The notes below the pieces were generated by a model that ran no database searches, was not told where the DNA came from, and was given only the letters and a program-made list of their open reading frames with translations. The position numbers were made by a program, and so were the translations under genes. This document shows, piece by piece, positions 11,113-23,069 of a stretch of 64,000 nucleotides of DNA (its first letter is position 1; each line of letters starts with the position of its first letter). This stretch comes from Sambucus nigra (lineage: Eukaryota; Streptophyta; Magnoliopsida; Dipsacales; Adoxaceae): assembly GCA_949130495.1 (NCBI GenBank), contig OX422211.1, positions 332,166,504 through 332,230,503 on the forward strand. The letters run 5' to 3'.

Positions 11113-13982
11113 TGTGACACCCCGCTTAATTAATTACCGGGTGATCAGTCCTTAATTAATTAATTTTAGAATATCAAGTTGGTTCAGGTAATGCATCACT
11201 GTCGAAATTTCAATTTTATTTTTAATAAAGCTAACCACCTAGTATTTAAAAAGGTTGATGTCTAAATTTTATCTTGTTATTAACCAAACGAAAGAATACC
11301 AACAATTTGCCATGCATTACAGTAGTATAAGTAAAGTCCGACTGAAGTAAATAAATGGTTGGAGTAAACATCTCCAAGTACAATACCATGCAATAAAGTA
11401 ATTGAAAGATACCCGATCCAAGAGAGAATTTAAAACGACTAAATTTCTGAAAGTAAACTGAAGTAAGAACGACATGTCCAACAGAATAGGTAACTGAAGA
11501 GAAAGAATAAGCTGAGTCTTCTACTAGCAATTATCTTGTAGCTTCCACAGCAGCTACAACACGGCAACTGAATAGAGTCTCCTAAGGCTGGTGTCCCTGT
11601 GGCTGGGCACCTACAATAATGGAACAATAGAAATATATGCAGAAAAATGGGTCAGAGCCCGAGTTGAAATACAGTTTAAAAATAGCAAGTGCTTAAATTG
11701 ATTCAATTAGCACAATTATTAATCATATTAACTTAGCTTACTCACTTGAGATACTCCCCCCTCAATCTAGTGCGCACGTCTAACGAGCCTAACTACCCAT
11801 ACTAGTCATGATACCCTGACTGACTACTAAGTGTATAAATATTATGTTTGAAAGTCTCCCTAAATAACTTAAAAACCGACTTACTTATAATTTCGATATC
11901 GGATTAGGATTTCTTTAGTTTATTCTAGTACTCTTCTAAATGCCCACTGAATATACCACAAGTGTACAAATAACAATATTATTAACTGCATAAGGCACCA
12001 AACATGATTTTCGGTATACACACATTATTCACTTTATGTATACATATCAATTTATATAAATATAACAACATTACACCCTTGGTTAGGAAACCATTGGTAC
12101 TACGCATACTCGGCTATCTAGTCATTTGCAAAGCTCACGTATAGAGGATAGCAGGCTCAATCTCTCGAGAACCAAATAAAAACATAAACACCTATTTGGA
12201 GGCGAACATAGTCCCAAGCCGATGGGCTACGCACATACCTATTCACCCATACGACCGTCATCACTATCAATCTCACGGATAGTCCGTACCTAGGTTCCAT
12301 GCTCCAATGGTATAACCCTAAATCCCCCGAAGGCACACAAGATTCGGTTATCCACAACGCGTTAACCTCCGTTCGATAGCCAGTAGCTAGGTATGTCATA
12401 CACATAATACGTTTAACAATAAGCATGCACACAACTTATATAATATTCATTATCTTTCCCATAATCTAGCATTTGTAGTACGTATATTATATCTCTTGTT
12501 ATACCCCATACTTTATTCATGTGCTCTACCTTGTACTTTCGCACCTTCTTAATTCTGTGAATTTCATACCCCCCGAGGGTCGACATATTCTCCGCTCACT
12601 ATTAATCATTAATATAAGTCACTCAACAATCATACTGCTTTAACGCTCACTTGAATAAGCCTACGGGAAGTTCGAAACAAAATTCGGGCTTAAAAAGGCC
12701 ATTCTGGAATCTCGTTAGAAGTCCCAGAAATCTCGTTCGAATGAGGTCGTTTGAACGAAGGTACTTCGAACGAACCACCAACTCGTTAGAAGGGCTACTG
12801 GAATCTCGTTAGAAGTCTCGTTCGAACGAGGTCGTTCGAACGACCTGGGCTGGACTTCTAACGAAATTTTCGAAGTTGCCCAGTTCGTCTCTTAACTTCA
12901 TTTTTACCAATTTTCACCACTCAAAACTCAACCTAAATTCATTCCAACCCAAATACAATGTTTCTCTCTATCCTAAGTCATCTTAGAAGACGTAATAACA
13001 TAATTTTGGAGGTCAAATCCTTCTAATCATAATGTAATTTCAATGAATCCCCAAATTTTACCACAAACTCTATTAATATGAACCCAGAATTTATTTGTCC
13101 ATAAAAACTCCATATTAATTCGTGATTTACATCTATTTCATCAACTTTCACATTTCTATTAAGGGAAAATCCTCTACATGCAAATCCCCATCAGATTTTC
13201 TAAATTCTCTACACAATTTGATCATAGCAAGACCCAAATTAGTATTTGTTGTTCTAAAAACCTCAATAGGTGTTAACAAGACTAATAATTGCTAAGAGAA
13301 GATCAAGATAATCACTTGCCTTAAAATGGACTTCTGATTTGTGGTTTGAAACTGGTATATGAACGATCCTCCCGACACGATCTACGCGTTGGTGTACTTT
13401 TTATTGTGAAAGGTTGGATTATTGGCTAAGGCTCTAATGGAGTCTGCTTCTTCTTTCTTGGTTGTCTCTCTCTTTCCCTCTCTTCTCACGTAGGTTGGAA
13501 CTGACAACCACTAACCCTTAATGCCTTTTTAATTAACCCAATTTTCGTCCATTTAATTACCTTAAAATTCCTAAAGACCAAAATACCCTTCCGGGGTGCC
13601 GTTTTGGGTTAAAAAGTCCCGAACTCCAAATAACATACCCGAATAGTGTTTTCTGACTATTTCGACCCTTCAGGACACTCTAGCCCACTCAAAACAGTCG
13701 TCCGAGTTATAAAAAATAAATTATCTTTTAACCCCCCGAATATATACCATTAATGTGACTCATACGCGTCCCCAATATTTATAACATAACTGCCGCATAT
13801 CTCATTATCGGCCATACTATTATTTCAATAATTACTAACTCTCATCCCGTTAGTGATTATTATCAAAAAATCGGATTAATTTAAATTTAAATTTTCTCCC
13901 CTTTAATTTAATTAATTCCCATATTCCATTTAATTTCCATATTCCATAAAAGTAGTTATGCGTAAAAATGCGGGGTATTACA
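11113..13982 (-). mobile_element. T1 5' LTR (intact)
   Basis: A 2870 bp LTR with complete ends. In element orientation it begins TGTAATACCCCGC (13982) and ends GCGGGGTGTCACA (11113). It is flanked by the primer-binding site on one side and by ATAAT on the other. No matching target duplication can be found because the opposite LTR is truncated. It differs by a few percent from the 3' LTR in the shared part. A 91-codon frame in element sense (12157-12432) recurs at 5391-5666, but only because the LTRs are copies. Confidence 0.9.
12711..12864. repeat. TCGTTCGAACGA and CTTCTAACGA array in T1 5' LTR
   Basis: Four or more complete or variant TCGTTCGAACGA palindromes alternate with CTCGTTAGAAG motifs. 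The array lies about 1.1-1.3 kb from the LTR start in element orientation. It sits at a similar distance in the solo LTR 21856-24111. Confidence 0.85.
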
Positions 13983-15188
13983 ATAATTTCCTCCACGAAG
14001 AGGTTAGTTAGTAACCCGATTTATTCATTTCCATTCATGATATGTTTGGTTGTTTAAATCAATAAACTGCATGAATCTCATATTATAAACACTTTTTACA
14101 AGTAATATTTAAATTTAAAAAATACAAAGAGACATAAAACCAGAATTTTAAATTCAAATTTTATATTTTTGTTAAAAAAATCAAGGCAGGACACGCTAAC
14201 TAAAACTTAAAATTGCGAGTACGTACTTATATGGTTCCATCCATGTTGCAGAAAATACTCCCATTGATTTTGACATGCTCCTTAACGAATCGATGCAGAT
14301 TACAAGATAGGTAATGCCCTTGGTAAGTAAAGTGGATAACAAACTTCATATCCAGACATATCTGCATATGGTTTAAAAAGTAAAAACAAGAAAAGGGTTA
14401 ACTTTTTAGTCTAGGCAATAAATTAGTAGTACAAAGTGTTGTTGGATCAAATTGTGTGTGTGGAAATAATGTAGGTCAATTTGTTTTGTATATTTATGTG
14501 TGTGGGTCAATAATCCAAGACTGCCACAGATCAGATTATTGACTTCACACAATAATGAAGTAAATTTGATGTCCATACGAATAGGACCGTCATAGGACAT
14601 CCCAAATAATAACTGATCGATAGATCAGACTGATCACTAAATCCAATAATTATAAAAAAAACATATAAATCGTTGGATGTTAGTGACTAATTTTTGTAGG
14701 TAGAGAAAGTTACAGGGAATGTCAGCCTGAATGGTGTGTGTGAGATCGATATTGATTTTTACTCCTACCAACAAATCTCAGGACTCCCAACAAACCCCCA
14801 AATTGTTTTACAAAAAACTAACCCACAAAATCAATTAGAAAGATATGAGAATATCAGAATAAGGATTAGAAAGATATGACTAAAATCGCACCTTACACCT
14901 TACACCGTATGAGATTGAGGAAAATGCAAAAAAAAAACTAACATCGCACCTTACACCTTACACCGTCTGAGATCTGTAAATACCACAACCCCCTTACACC
15001 ACACCACCTAAACCACCGCTCCTTACTCCATACCCAACCTCGCACCTGCTACCTCGAAACCTCTGTCGCACCTTTTCTACAGCTCCTTACTCCATACCAG
15101 CATTTGGGAAAGAAAGAGAATAAGATATGAGCGGGGAAATGAAAATATAAGGCGCCAAGTATTTTTTAGGCTTCACATTGGTCAAGGC
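13983..15188. other. AT-rich spacer, nothing recognised
   Basis: Sequence between T1 and the CACTA-like repeats. I see no coding motif, LTR end or terminal inverted repeat. A short direct repeat (CGCACCTTACACCTTACACCG) occurs near 14888 and 14944. Confidence 0.5.
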
Positions 15189-15617
15189 CTAGAGCCGTGA
15201 CCCACCAACCGCAACCCATTAATAAAGTTAAATAGCGTGTATATCACCTACTGGTCACGACCCATAGCCGTGACCCACGCCCAAAAAGGTCACGGCCCCC
15301 AGCCATGACCCAATATGCGTGTGTGTTGTGCTTCGTCATGCCTTTGGTCACGGACCAAGTCCGTGACCCATCCGTGACCAAGCTTCGAGGAAATTTTTGC
15401 GCGAATTTGGCTCCAAGATGGTCACGGCCCAAGTCCGTGACCCACAGTGGTAAGGGATTTGGTCCATGACCACTTCCAAAGCATCCATGACTTAATGTGG
15501 TAATGAATATGGTCACGCAAAAAATTGAGATGGTCAAGAACTTGGGCCGCGACCAGCTGGTCAGGGACTTGGGCCGTGACCAACTGGGCTTGACCATTCG
15601 CAGAATTTGGTGTAGTG
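15189..15617. mobile_element. CACTA-like transposon end with subterminal repeats
   Basis: The right edge reads GAATTTGGTGTAGTG. Its complement CACTACACCAAATTC has the form of a CACTA (En/Spm) terminus. The preceding 400 bp is packed with direct and inverted copies of GGTCACGG/CCGTGACC, the kind of subterminal array that CACTA transposases bind. The opposite terminus was not found, so the element is probably truncated. It abuts S1 sequence at 15618. The 117-codon minus-strand frame here is only translated repeat. Confidence 0.6.
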
Positions 15618-16285
15618 AATTATGTCTTTAAAACGAACCATATGCGATAAAACTTGATAATGAAAGTAGTGCATGTAATAACCGTTTACCGGGAGGAATT
15701 TAACTGCAACAAAATATGATGAGTGAATCACGGGAAAGGGTTGCGAGAGTTCAAAATTAACTCGTCGTGAAAGCCACCATTTAAAAGAGCCCGGAAATTT
15801 TTAAAGGCAATAAAAAGATAAATATGTCGAAAGTGGTCCACCTCTAAAGAAAATATAATGATTATTATTTATGAGGGAGTTTGGATGGAAAGAAATGAAA
15901 AACGGGTTTGCACATCCTGACAACGCCATGAAAAAATATTCATAGTTTTAGACGTTGTTGATGTGGGAATCATTCTTGACTTTGATGTGTTGATGGATTG
16001 AGACGATGTCATTTAAATCCAACACTTTCAACACCTAAGGACGATTTTGAGATTCATTCGATAGGAGTACACGTATACATCGTGCACATATGTTCTGTTT
16101 GATTGTATTGATTTGCCTATTGAATATTTTCACACCCATTCATTCCGTTTTCATGATTTGGTTGTCTTAGTGTAAATTGATGGTGTGTAATTTTTGTAAA
16201 ATTAATTTTGCATTTTTGTATGAAAAATTAAAAAATCAAAAATAGTTGTGGAAGCTTTTGAGTTACTCTTTTGCATGAGTGAAAA
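15618..16285 (+). other. S-family conserved noncoding internal block
   Basis: Homologous to S2 (minus, about 33300-33640) and S3 (minus, about 63420-63990). Best preserved are CACGGGAAAGGG followed by TCGTCGTGAAAG (15732-15775), and GAGGGAGTTTGG followed by a segment with GGGTTTGCAC and TCCTGACAA (15873-15925). No reading frame is conserved between the copies. Confidence 0.7.
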
Positions 16286-18805
16286 TCATCCATAAGTGAA
16301 CATTTTATACCTTGAATAAACAATTTTTAATTGTTAATTCTCAAAAAAATTGGGTCTTGTATGCTTATTTGTTTATTTTGTAGGTCAAATGCATGTTGCG
16401 GTGTTTAAATGCTCAAATCAAGGAAATTACAACAAAAATAGAGGTAAGCCTGTTTACCTTGTCTCGTAACCCTAACCTAGGCATATCCCGACCCGTGTGT
16501 TGGGTTTGTCCCCTTTTATTTTTTATTTTTTTTAGATTTTTATTTGCGTCATTTATGATTTTTAGAATTTATATTATATAGTTTTGAGTCATGTATATAT
16601 TTTTAAGATTTATTTTTATATTTTATTTTTGTGTGTTGCGTGTGTTTTTATTATTTTTATATTTTTAAAGGTGTGCGTTTTAGTTTTATTTAATTTTTAA
16701 TTTTTAGTTTTTTTGTGTTTGTTTAGTTTTGATATTTCTTATTTTATTAAGTTAGGATTATTAGTATTATTTTATTTTTAGTCTTTTTATTTTTAGATTA
16801 GAATTTTATATTTAATAGATATTAATTTGTAGTTTTGTTAGTTTTATTTTTTTAGTTGGGTACAAATTAGACACACACATACATAACTTATCAAACACAC
16901 ACCTAAACAACTCACTCACCCACCCCCTCACACCACACACTCACATACACCCAAATACTCAATCACCCACACACTATTCCCCTACACCCTCACCCATACT
17001 AACACCACATCCATCATCTTCCACCATAACTCATTTCCACCCACACTCTGTCTCATTCCTCCATTAACACACAATTACCACCCCATCTTCTTTCTTACAC
17101 CAAACCCATTTCCCAAACCCAACACCCAAATCTAAATCCAGGTGACCCATAACCAACCCACTTAAATCAACTCACCTCCACCTTCCATCCATGGTGGGTT
17201 GTCCACCTAAAAAAATCTCTAACTAGATAACATAACCCGACCTAGCCCAGCTCCAGACCCGTCCAAATCGAGCTAATCCCCAACCCGAGACCGCTAGCGA
17301 CCCAGCCACATGTCCACCTCATAGCCCTTCTCCTGCTGCCGGAATCTTCTAGCCACGAACCCAAAACCCAAACCTAGTTCCACCCGAGAACCTCCTACCC
17401 GATTTTTCCCAAACCAAATTCAATACCCACTTACCCGATTTCATCTCCTGCCAAATAAACCAAGACCAAAGTTAACCATAAAACAAATCCCACATGTGTT
17501 TTAAATGAACACTTTACAAAATTACTCCCAACTAACTACTTTTAATCCAATGCCCAAATTACCCTTAAAGAAATCAGATTCCCTCACCTCATTCTTTCCA
17601 TGCACACTTTTGTCCTCCCATTTATGCCCCTAGCTCCATGTGCCACACTATAAATGAAGACCCAAAAGCTCATTTGGAGAGCATCTAGAAGAGACTTGCA
17701 GAAGAAAAGAGATAGTTTAGAGTAGAAAATAAATTAGGGAGAAAAATATTTTGTAAATAGTTTTATTTTTATTTTTTTTAGAAAATTTGTGAGATTTAAT
17801 TGTGAGTGATTTGATTTGTATTGAAGAAGATAGAGTTCAAATTGTCAATTTCAAGGAGACTTGTTGAATATTTGTTCTCTTTCTCTACTATTTTATTTAT
17901 ATACATTTGATTATTTGTTCATCATGTTTACTATAATGTTAGGCTAAATCCCCTTTCAAGGGGTGGGATGATCCCATTATTTGATGTTGATCCATTTTAA
18001 TTAGTTTATTTACATTAAAATTCCCTTCGATAATTAATTTTACACTCTTACTTTCTATTTACGCCTCGAGAGAGGGTAAATGAGTTTCGAGAGAATATCA
18101 AAATTCTAGTTATAATACCCATTTTAGATTCGAACTAGAGATAGGGGTTTCTGAAGTGTGGTATTATTCCTTTAATTTCAACTCTAGGGTTATTTTTATG
18201 ATTTAAACTAGCTTAATCGATCGATCCTAGCGGGTGATTTGTTAGATGATGTTTGGATCTACATTTCAAGAGTTGTAGGAGTGTTAAATTTAATTTTCTA
18301 AAATGTTATTGTCAAAATTACATTTACAACCAGAGTTGATTTATGATTTTGATACTAACTTGGGATAATTAATTTTAATGAGTTAATTAATTTAATTAAC
18401 TAGAATATATGGTGTCATCCTATCCCTTGTTAGTCCTCACTTTTATTTCCTCACCCATCTCATATTTTAGATTTTTATTTAGTTAGATTTAATTAATATC
18501 TTCACTTATTCTTTTAGTTAGGTATTTACATCTTACCTTAATCTCAAAATTGTTTTAATATTGAAAAAGATCAAAAAAATAGAAAAAGCAAAAATCGAAA
18601 ATAGAGAATAATAAACAAATGAATTGCATGCCTCTCTTGTATGTTTTACCCTTAGATTTAGATTGATTCCCTTACTTACCGCCACCCTCTAGTTTGTTAT
18701 ATATTTTGTAGGTATGAAAGGTTTTGATTAGAAGAGTTTTTCAACAACGACGAAAAACACGCGAAAAGATTCTCCATCAACAAGCGTAGTTTGATTCATA
18801 TTTGC
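16286..18805. mobile_element. Insertion within S1, LTR-like
   Basis: S1 and S3 are collinear up to about 16285 and again from about 18805, so these 2.5 kb are inserted in S1. Its middle has a promoter-like TATAAAT (about 17651) followed by transcribed-leader-like sequence. The right end (CTTACTTACCGCC to TTTTGTAGG) resembles the 3' part of some plant LTRs. The segment 16860-17480 is nearly free of G on the plus strand. I found neither matching ends nor a coding region. A solo LTR or LARD is my best guess. Confidence 0.45.
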
Positions 18806-18849
18806 TATGCATTTTTTATCGTGACAACTCCATGTTTGTTTTGTTTATT

Positions 18850-19226
18850 CGTTTCCTTGTCTATTTCGAAAAAATAAAGAAGGGGCAGAATGAATTATGG
18901 GGGAGTTTTTGCATTATGGGGAAGATTTGATTATTGATTGATTTATTCTTATATCATTTCAAACTCGATGTGTCACGAAGGTATTTGCTTTGTCTCATGT
19001 GTGTAGGTACAAAAATTGAAAATCATTATTTTGCACACCCTGATGAGAAAAGCTTAAAGATTTGAAGATTTTTTGAAGTTGAAGATTTTGGAGAAAAGTT
19101 TTATACTTACATATTTAGTACTTTTTCAGTTTGGGATTCGTGAGAGGGTATTAGATTAGTATAGGCATTTGTTTTGATAATTCAGATATTTTCATTTTTT
19201 TACCGGCATAGACACATAGAGAGATT
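18850..19226 (+). promoter_or_regulatory. S1 duplicated polypurine tracts before 3' LTR
   Basis: Purine-rich tracts occur at about 18880-18935 (GAATTATGGGGGAG and TATGGGGAAGATTTG), about 300-350 bp before the LTR, with a degenerate tract immediately at the LTR (AGAGAGATT, 19219-19226). The same two-tract arrangement is in S2 (32146-32160 and 32637-32655) and S3 (62938-62953 and 63245-63315). Polypurine tracts prime plus-strand DNA synthesis. Confidence 0.6.
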
Positions 19227-20233
19227 TGTATAGACATCATTTTTATTGTCCGTTAAATGATTGAGTATGTCGTATACCGCTACAAACGTCGAAGAATATT
19301 CAAGATCATATATGCAACAAGACAATTCCGAATATTAAGTTCTTCAATAAAAAAATCTTCCGCGAGACAAATTTTGGTAAGGTTATGTTTCAGTTCCTTA
19401 ATGGTTCACTTAAAATGTTGGGATATTTTTTCTAAGTTTTGGAGCGGAGTTTTTCGTCAAAATAATTTTTCTAAGTGTTAAGGCGGCCTGGAATAAAATA
19501 TTAATTTATGCTCGAGTCGTTCGAGCGAGAATGCCACGTCGTTTGAGCGACAACGACATCTCGCGCGAAGTCGTTCGAGTGACACACGACATTATTCAAG
19601 CGACAATCCTGTTTCGTTCAAGCTACGCGCCGCCCTAGATTTTCTATAAATTGATTTTTCCAACTTCGTTTTTGTTCAGAAGACCTGAAAATTTTCAAGA
19701 GACGAAACTGCTTTGGTAGAATACTTTGTCTTCTCACTTTCAGGGTTTTAAACCTTTTTGTTTTCAATTCACAAGATCCCAATAATTTGTGTGAATTATT
19801 TTGGAACCCAAAAAAATATCTTGTGTCAAGTTTCTCTCGTAGAGAAAATCTCTATTATTGATCTAGGTGCTCTTGAGGGGAGTACTGGGCTGAAGACGAC
19901 TGCGTGTCAATTGGAAGTGCTCGTGGGCGTTCGTGGACTGAATTGAAACTGCGGTTTTGGCTGACTTTAGACTGCGATCTATGTGGATTTTCTGCGGTTA
20001 ACTCATTGCGAATTTCATTGTAATTGTAAGTATTATAGTGAAATAAAGGTTTTACCTGAAAGGGTTTTTTCCTGAAATCTGCGAGTTAGTAATTTTGTTT
20101 GTGATGGTTTGACACACACACACACGTACTTGTATGTTTAGTGGTTGATTTATTTTGATTTAAAAATTGTCTCTAATTAAATAAGTCTGTGATTCGAATT
20201 TATGAATTTATTTAAATCGATATCACACGGCAT
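19227..20233 (+). mobile_element. S1 3' LTR
   Basis: Runs from TGTATAGACATC to GATATCACACGGCA, aligned by eye along its length to the S3 LTR (61727-62937, reverse orientation), whose end reads GATATCACACAACA. TATAAAT at 19645-19651 sits just after an array of TCGTTCGAGCGA-like palindromes, giving a U3-R layout. Confidence 0.75.
19512..19651 (+). promoter_or_regulatory. Palindrome array and TATA box of the S1 LTR
   Basis: Variants of TCGTTCGAACGA (for example GTCGTTCGAGCGAG, GTCGTTTGAGCGAC, GTCGTTCGAGTGAC) repeat at 19512-19625, followed about 20 bp later by TATAAAT (19645-19651). The position suggests promoter-proximal elements, although no binding protein is known to me. Confidence 0.6.
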
Positions 20234-20324
20234 TTTCAAAAATTATTTTTTTATTGGTGGAAATAGCTTTTTTGTGGGAAATAAATTTTACATCAATTAG
20301 TTTTTAGATTTTTGCAGATTTTAT

Positions 20325-20735
20325 TATTTTTTGGTATTTTCAGAATTTTTAAATATATATTCATATTTTCATAATTTATTCCAAAGTTTTTTTTATATTT
20401 TAAATATTTTTTGGTATTTTCTAAATTTTTAAATATATATTCATATTTCCAGAATTTATTCCAAGTTTCGTAATATTTTTTGGTGTTTTAAGAATTTTTA
20501 AATATATATTCATATTTTTCGAATTTATTCCAAGTTTTTTAAATTTTTAAAATATTTTTTGGTATTTTCAAATTTTTTTAAATATATATTCATATTTTAT
20601 GAATTTATTCCGAGGTTTTTTATTTTTTGAAAATATTTTTTCTAATTTTTGAAAGTTTTAAATAAATATTCATATTTTAAAAATTTATTCTAAGCTTTTT
20701 TATATTTTAAAAATATTTTTTGGTATTTTTGTAAC
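20325..20735. repeat. AT-rich minisatellite, about 80 bp unit
   Basis: Five units containing TTTTTAAATATATATTCATA. The landmark TCAT recurs at 20361, 20441, 20510, 20590 and 20670, so the period is 80 bp with one 69 bp unit. It begins about 90 bp past the end of the S1 LTR. Confidence 0.85.
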
Positions 20736-21069
20736 TTTTTTTGTTATTTAAAAAAAAAAAAATTAGGTTTGGACAAAAATGCATTTGCTTAATGTCTTGT
20801 GTGCCACGCACATGACTAACGATTTTTACCAAAAGTTAACGGATTTGGTCGGCATGGAGTAAACTGTAGTCGTTTTCAAAGTAAAGAGTATAAATTGAAA
20901 ATTTTGAAAGAATGGGGCGAAAGTGCAAATAGGGGCAAAGTTTAAGGGGACATAGGTGTAATTAACCCCTTTATTTTAGTTTTATTTAATTCTCAAATCC
21001 TAATTCTAATATATCAATCTCAATATGAAATGTACGTTTGTTTCTAGAACACATCTCTAGTGGCTCTCC
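20736..21069. other. Spacer, nothing recognised
   Basis: Sequence between the minisatellite and the inverted-repeat arm, with no supported feature. Confidence 0.4.
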
Positions 21070-21855
21070 AAAGTATACAAGTTTGATTAATTTAAATTTT
21101 AAATTTATAATTTGATTAATTTAATCTTTTCATTAAGTTTAACAACACCAATAGTTTAAGAATTATAAGAATAAAAAAAATTGTTTTATATAATAAAAAA
21201 AAATTGAACTATTTGTTTTTCAAAGTTAAAAAATTATTCTTTTTAAATAAGAGTTGAAACATTTAAAATATAACCCAAATTACAAAAAATATTGGTGTTT
21301 TAAACAAATTAGAATAAAAAAAAATATTTTTCTATTTTATAACAGATTTTTTTTCAAACTTGAAAAATTACATTCTTTTTTAATAAGAGTTAAAACTTTT
21401 GAAATGTATCCCAAATAATAATAAAAAATGTGTTTTTTTATTTTATTTGAAATTTTGAGTTTTTGGTGAAAAATGGGATAAAAAATTTAATTTTAGAACA
21501 ATTTGAAAAAATATTTTTTTAAAGTTGAAGAATTACTCTATTTTTTAATTAGAGTTAAAACCTCCAAAATGTACCCCAAATAATAATAAAAGTTGAGTTT
21601 CTTTAAATGGGATAAAAAGGTCTTTTTTATAATTTAAAACGATTTTAAACTGTTTTTTTTTTCAAAGTAACAAAATCTTAGATTTTTTGAAAAATACGGG
21701 ATGAAAAATTGATTTTTATTTAAAAAAAAAATTAAATTATTTTTTTTCTAAGTTGAAGAATTACTCTCTTTTTTATAAGAGTTAAAACCTCTTAAATGTG
21801 CCCCAAATAAAAAAAAAATACAAGTTTTAAAAAAAAGGATAAAAAAATATTTTTT
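21070..21855. repeat. Left arm of a large inverted repeat
   Basis: Contains four imperfect tandem units with AGAGTTAAAAC followed by AATGTACCCCAAATAAT (near 21244, 21380, 21548 and 21771). The same units occur three times in reverse orientation at 25150-25620. The outer parts also match: ACAACACCAATAGTTTAAG (21144-21162) against CTAAACTATTGGTGTAGTTAAG (25611-25632). This suggests one fold-back transposon, later invaded by the solo LTR 21856-24111. Confidence 0.6.
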
Positions 21856-22953
21856 TATAATGCCCTGTATTTTTGTGGACTATATTTATTATTTATTAAG
21901 TGAGAATAAAGTAATAAATAAGACTAATTATTACTTGTGTGGCATAATAATAAAATCGTGTAATTTAGATAACAATTGAGTATTGCATGCATTATGATTT
22001 TTGTAACGTGTGTTAGTAATAATTAATTATATGACGTCGGCCATGTGCGCGCGTAAAATAATTCACTGTGTCATTTTATTGACGCCGTGAGATATTACCA
22101 TGAATCGTGGGTAGTATGTTTTGATTTGATACTGGGGTGACACAGATGTCCGTTTATGCATTTTTTTCGCTTTAAATTGGTCGTGAGGGGTAAGTATACC
22201 CTTTATGATAATTTTTTTATTATTCTGAGTAGCATTTTGGGTTTTTTTAAGGTCGTGAAATCAGGCTTCATTAAGAGATGCGGGATTAGAGTTTTTAAAA
22301 GGGGTTAAACCACATCATTTAGGTATTTTCATCCACTAAACCTAAACTTGGTATTCATAAATACTTGGGAGAAATAGGCAAGCTTAGAGAGGAGAAATTA
22401 AGGAAAATTAAAAATAAGTTCGTCAATCTTCCAATTTCGGGCAAGAATTTTTCTGTAATATCTTTAATAATGTGCTTCTTAATTTATAAGCATGCTTTCT
22501 CATACGATTTCAGATCTTTAATTATGTTGGAGATTGTTTTTTCATGATGATTTATGATTGGAAAATATAATATGATTACTAGTAATTAATCTTAGTTTGA
22601 AAGTTAAGACTTTGGTGATAAAACTCGAAGTCGACATTGAATGACTAATGGGAATTATGTTAGAATCCATCTGTAGGTTTGTAGTTACTTTTTAACCAAA
22701 TCCATGTTTAATGAATCATGAATTAAAATATATTATGGATTTATAAATTGTTCTTGAGAAATTTTGGGTCAATTTGATTATTGATTGAAATCATGTTGAA
22801 AACCCTTTGTTATGATTATAAATAATTAGGATTCTTGCCCCTAAATGTTAGTTTTAGGTTTTGGTATGATGGGAATTTAATTGGAGACCTTAGTGGGATT
22901 TTAATGGAGGTTTTGGGGCTAATTTTCGTAGTTGCGGACGAAGCACGACGTCT

Positions 22954-23069
22954 ATCTCGTTGGAACATCGTTCAAACGAAGTGCCTTTCCCGTTCGAGCG
23001 AGGTGCCTTTCTTGTTCCAATGAGGTGTCTTTGTCATTCGAACGAGGTGCCATTCTCGTTCGAATGACT
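22954..23069. repeat. Palindrome array in the solo LTR
   Basis: Five variants of TCGTTCGAACGA, each followed by GGTGCC-like spacer sequence. Substitutions are mostly at CG positions (CGTT to CATT, CGAG to TGAG). Confidence 0.8.

Larger units (their letters stand above)
5191..13982 (-). mobile_element. T1: Tekay-clade Ty3/gypsy retrotransposon, defective
   Basis: The element reads on the minus strand as 5' LTR (11113-13982), primer-binding site (11099-11110), gag (from 10930), protease, reverse transcriptase, RNase H, integrase, then a truncated 3' LTR (5191-6957). The order PR-RT-RH-INT is that of Ty3/gypsy. The very long LTRs, the single gag-pol frame and close similarity to T2, which keeps a chromodomain tail, point to the Tekay (Del) chromovirus clade. 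It is dead: gag-pol has several stops and frameshifts, the integrase C-terminus, chromodomain and polypurine tract are deleted, and the 3' LTR has lost both a terminal and an internal block. Confidence 0.9.
15618..20233 (+). mobile_element. S1: SIRE-type copia relic
   Basis: A plus-strand LTR element lacking its left part. It consists of a noncoding internal block (15618-16285) homologous to S2 and S3, a foreign insertion (16286-18805), the pre-LTR segment with purine-rich tracts (18806-19226) and a 3' LTR (19227-20233). No gag or pol was found. Collinearity with S3 on both sides of the insertion supports the reconstruction. The left end is cut at the CACTA-like terminus. Confidence 0.7.

Noticed and set aside
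12157..12432. A 91-codon open frame in element sense, conserved in both T1 LTRs (also 5391-5666)
   Set aside because: LTRs are identical copies at insertion, so conservation is automatic. Most differences change amino acids and I see no domain.
15244..15597. 117-codon minus-strand frame with repeated Ser-Arg-Pro segments
   Set aside because: It is the translation of the GGTCACGG subterminal repeats of a CACTA-like end, not a protein gene.
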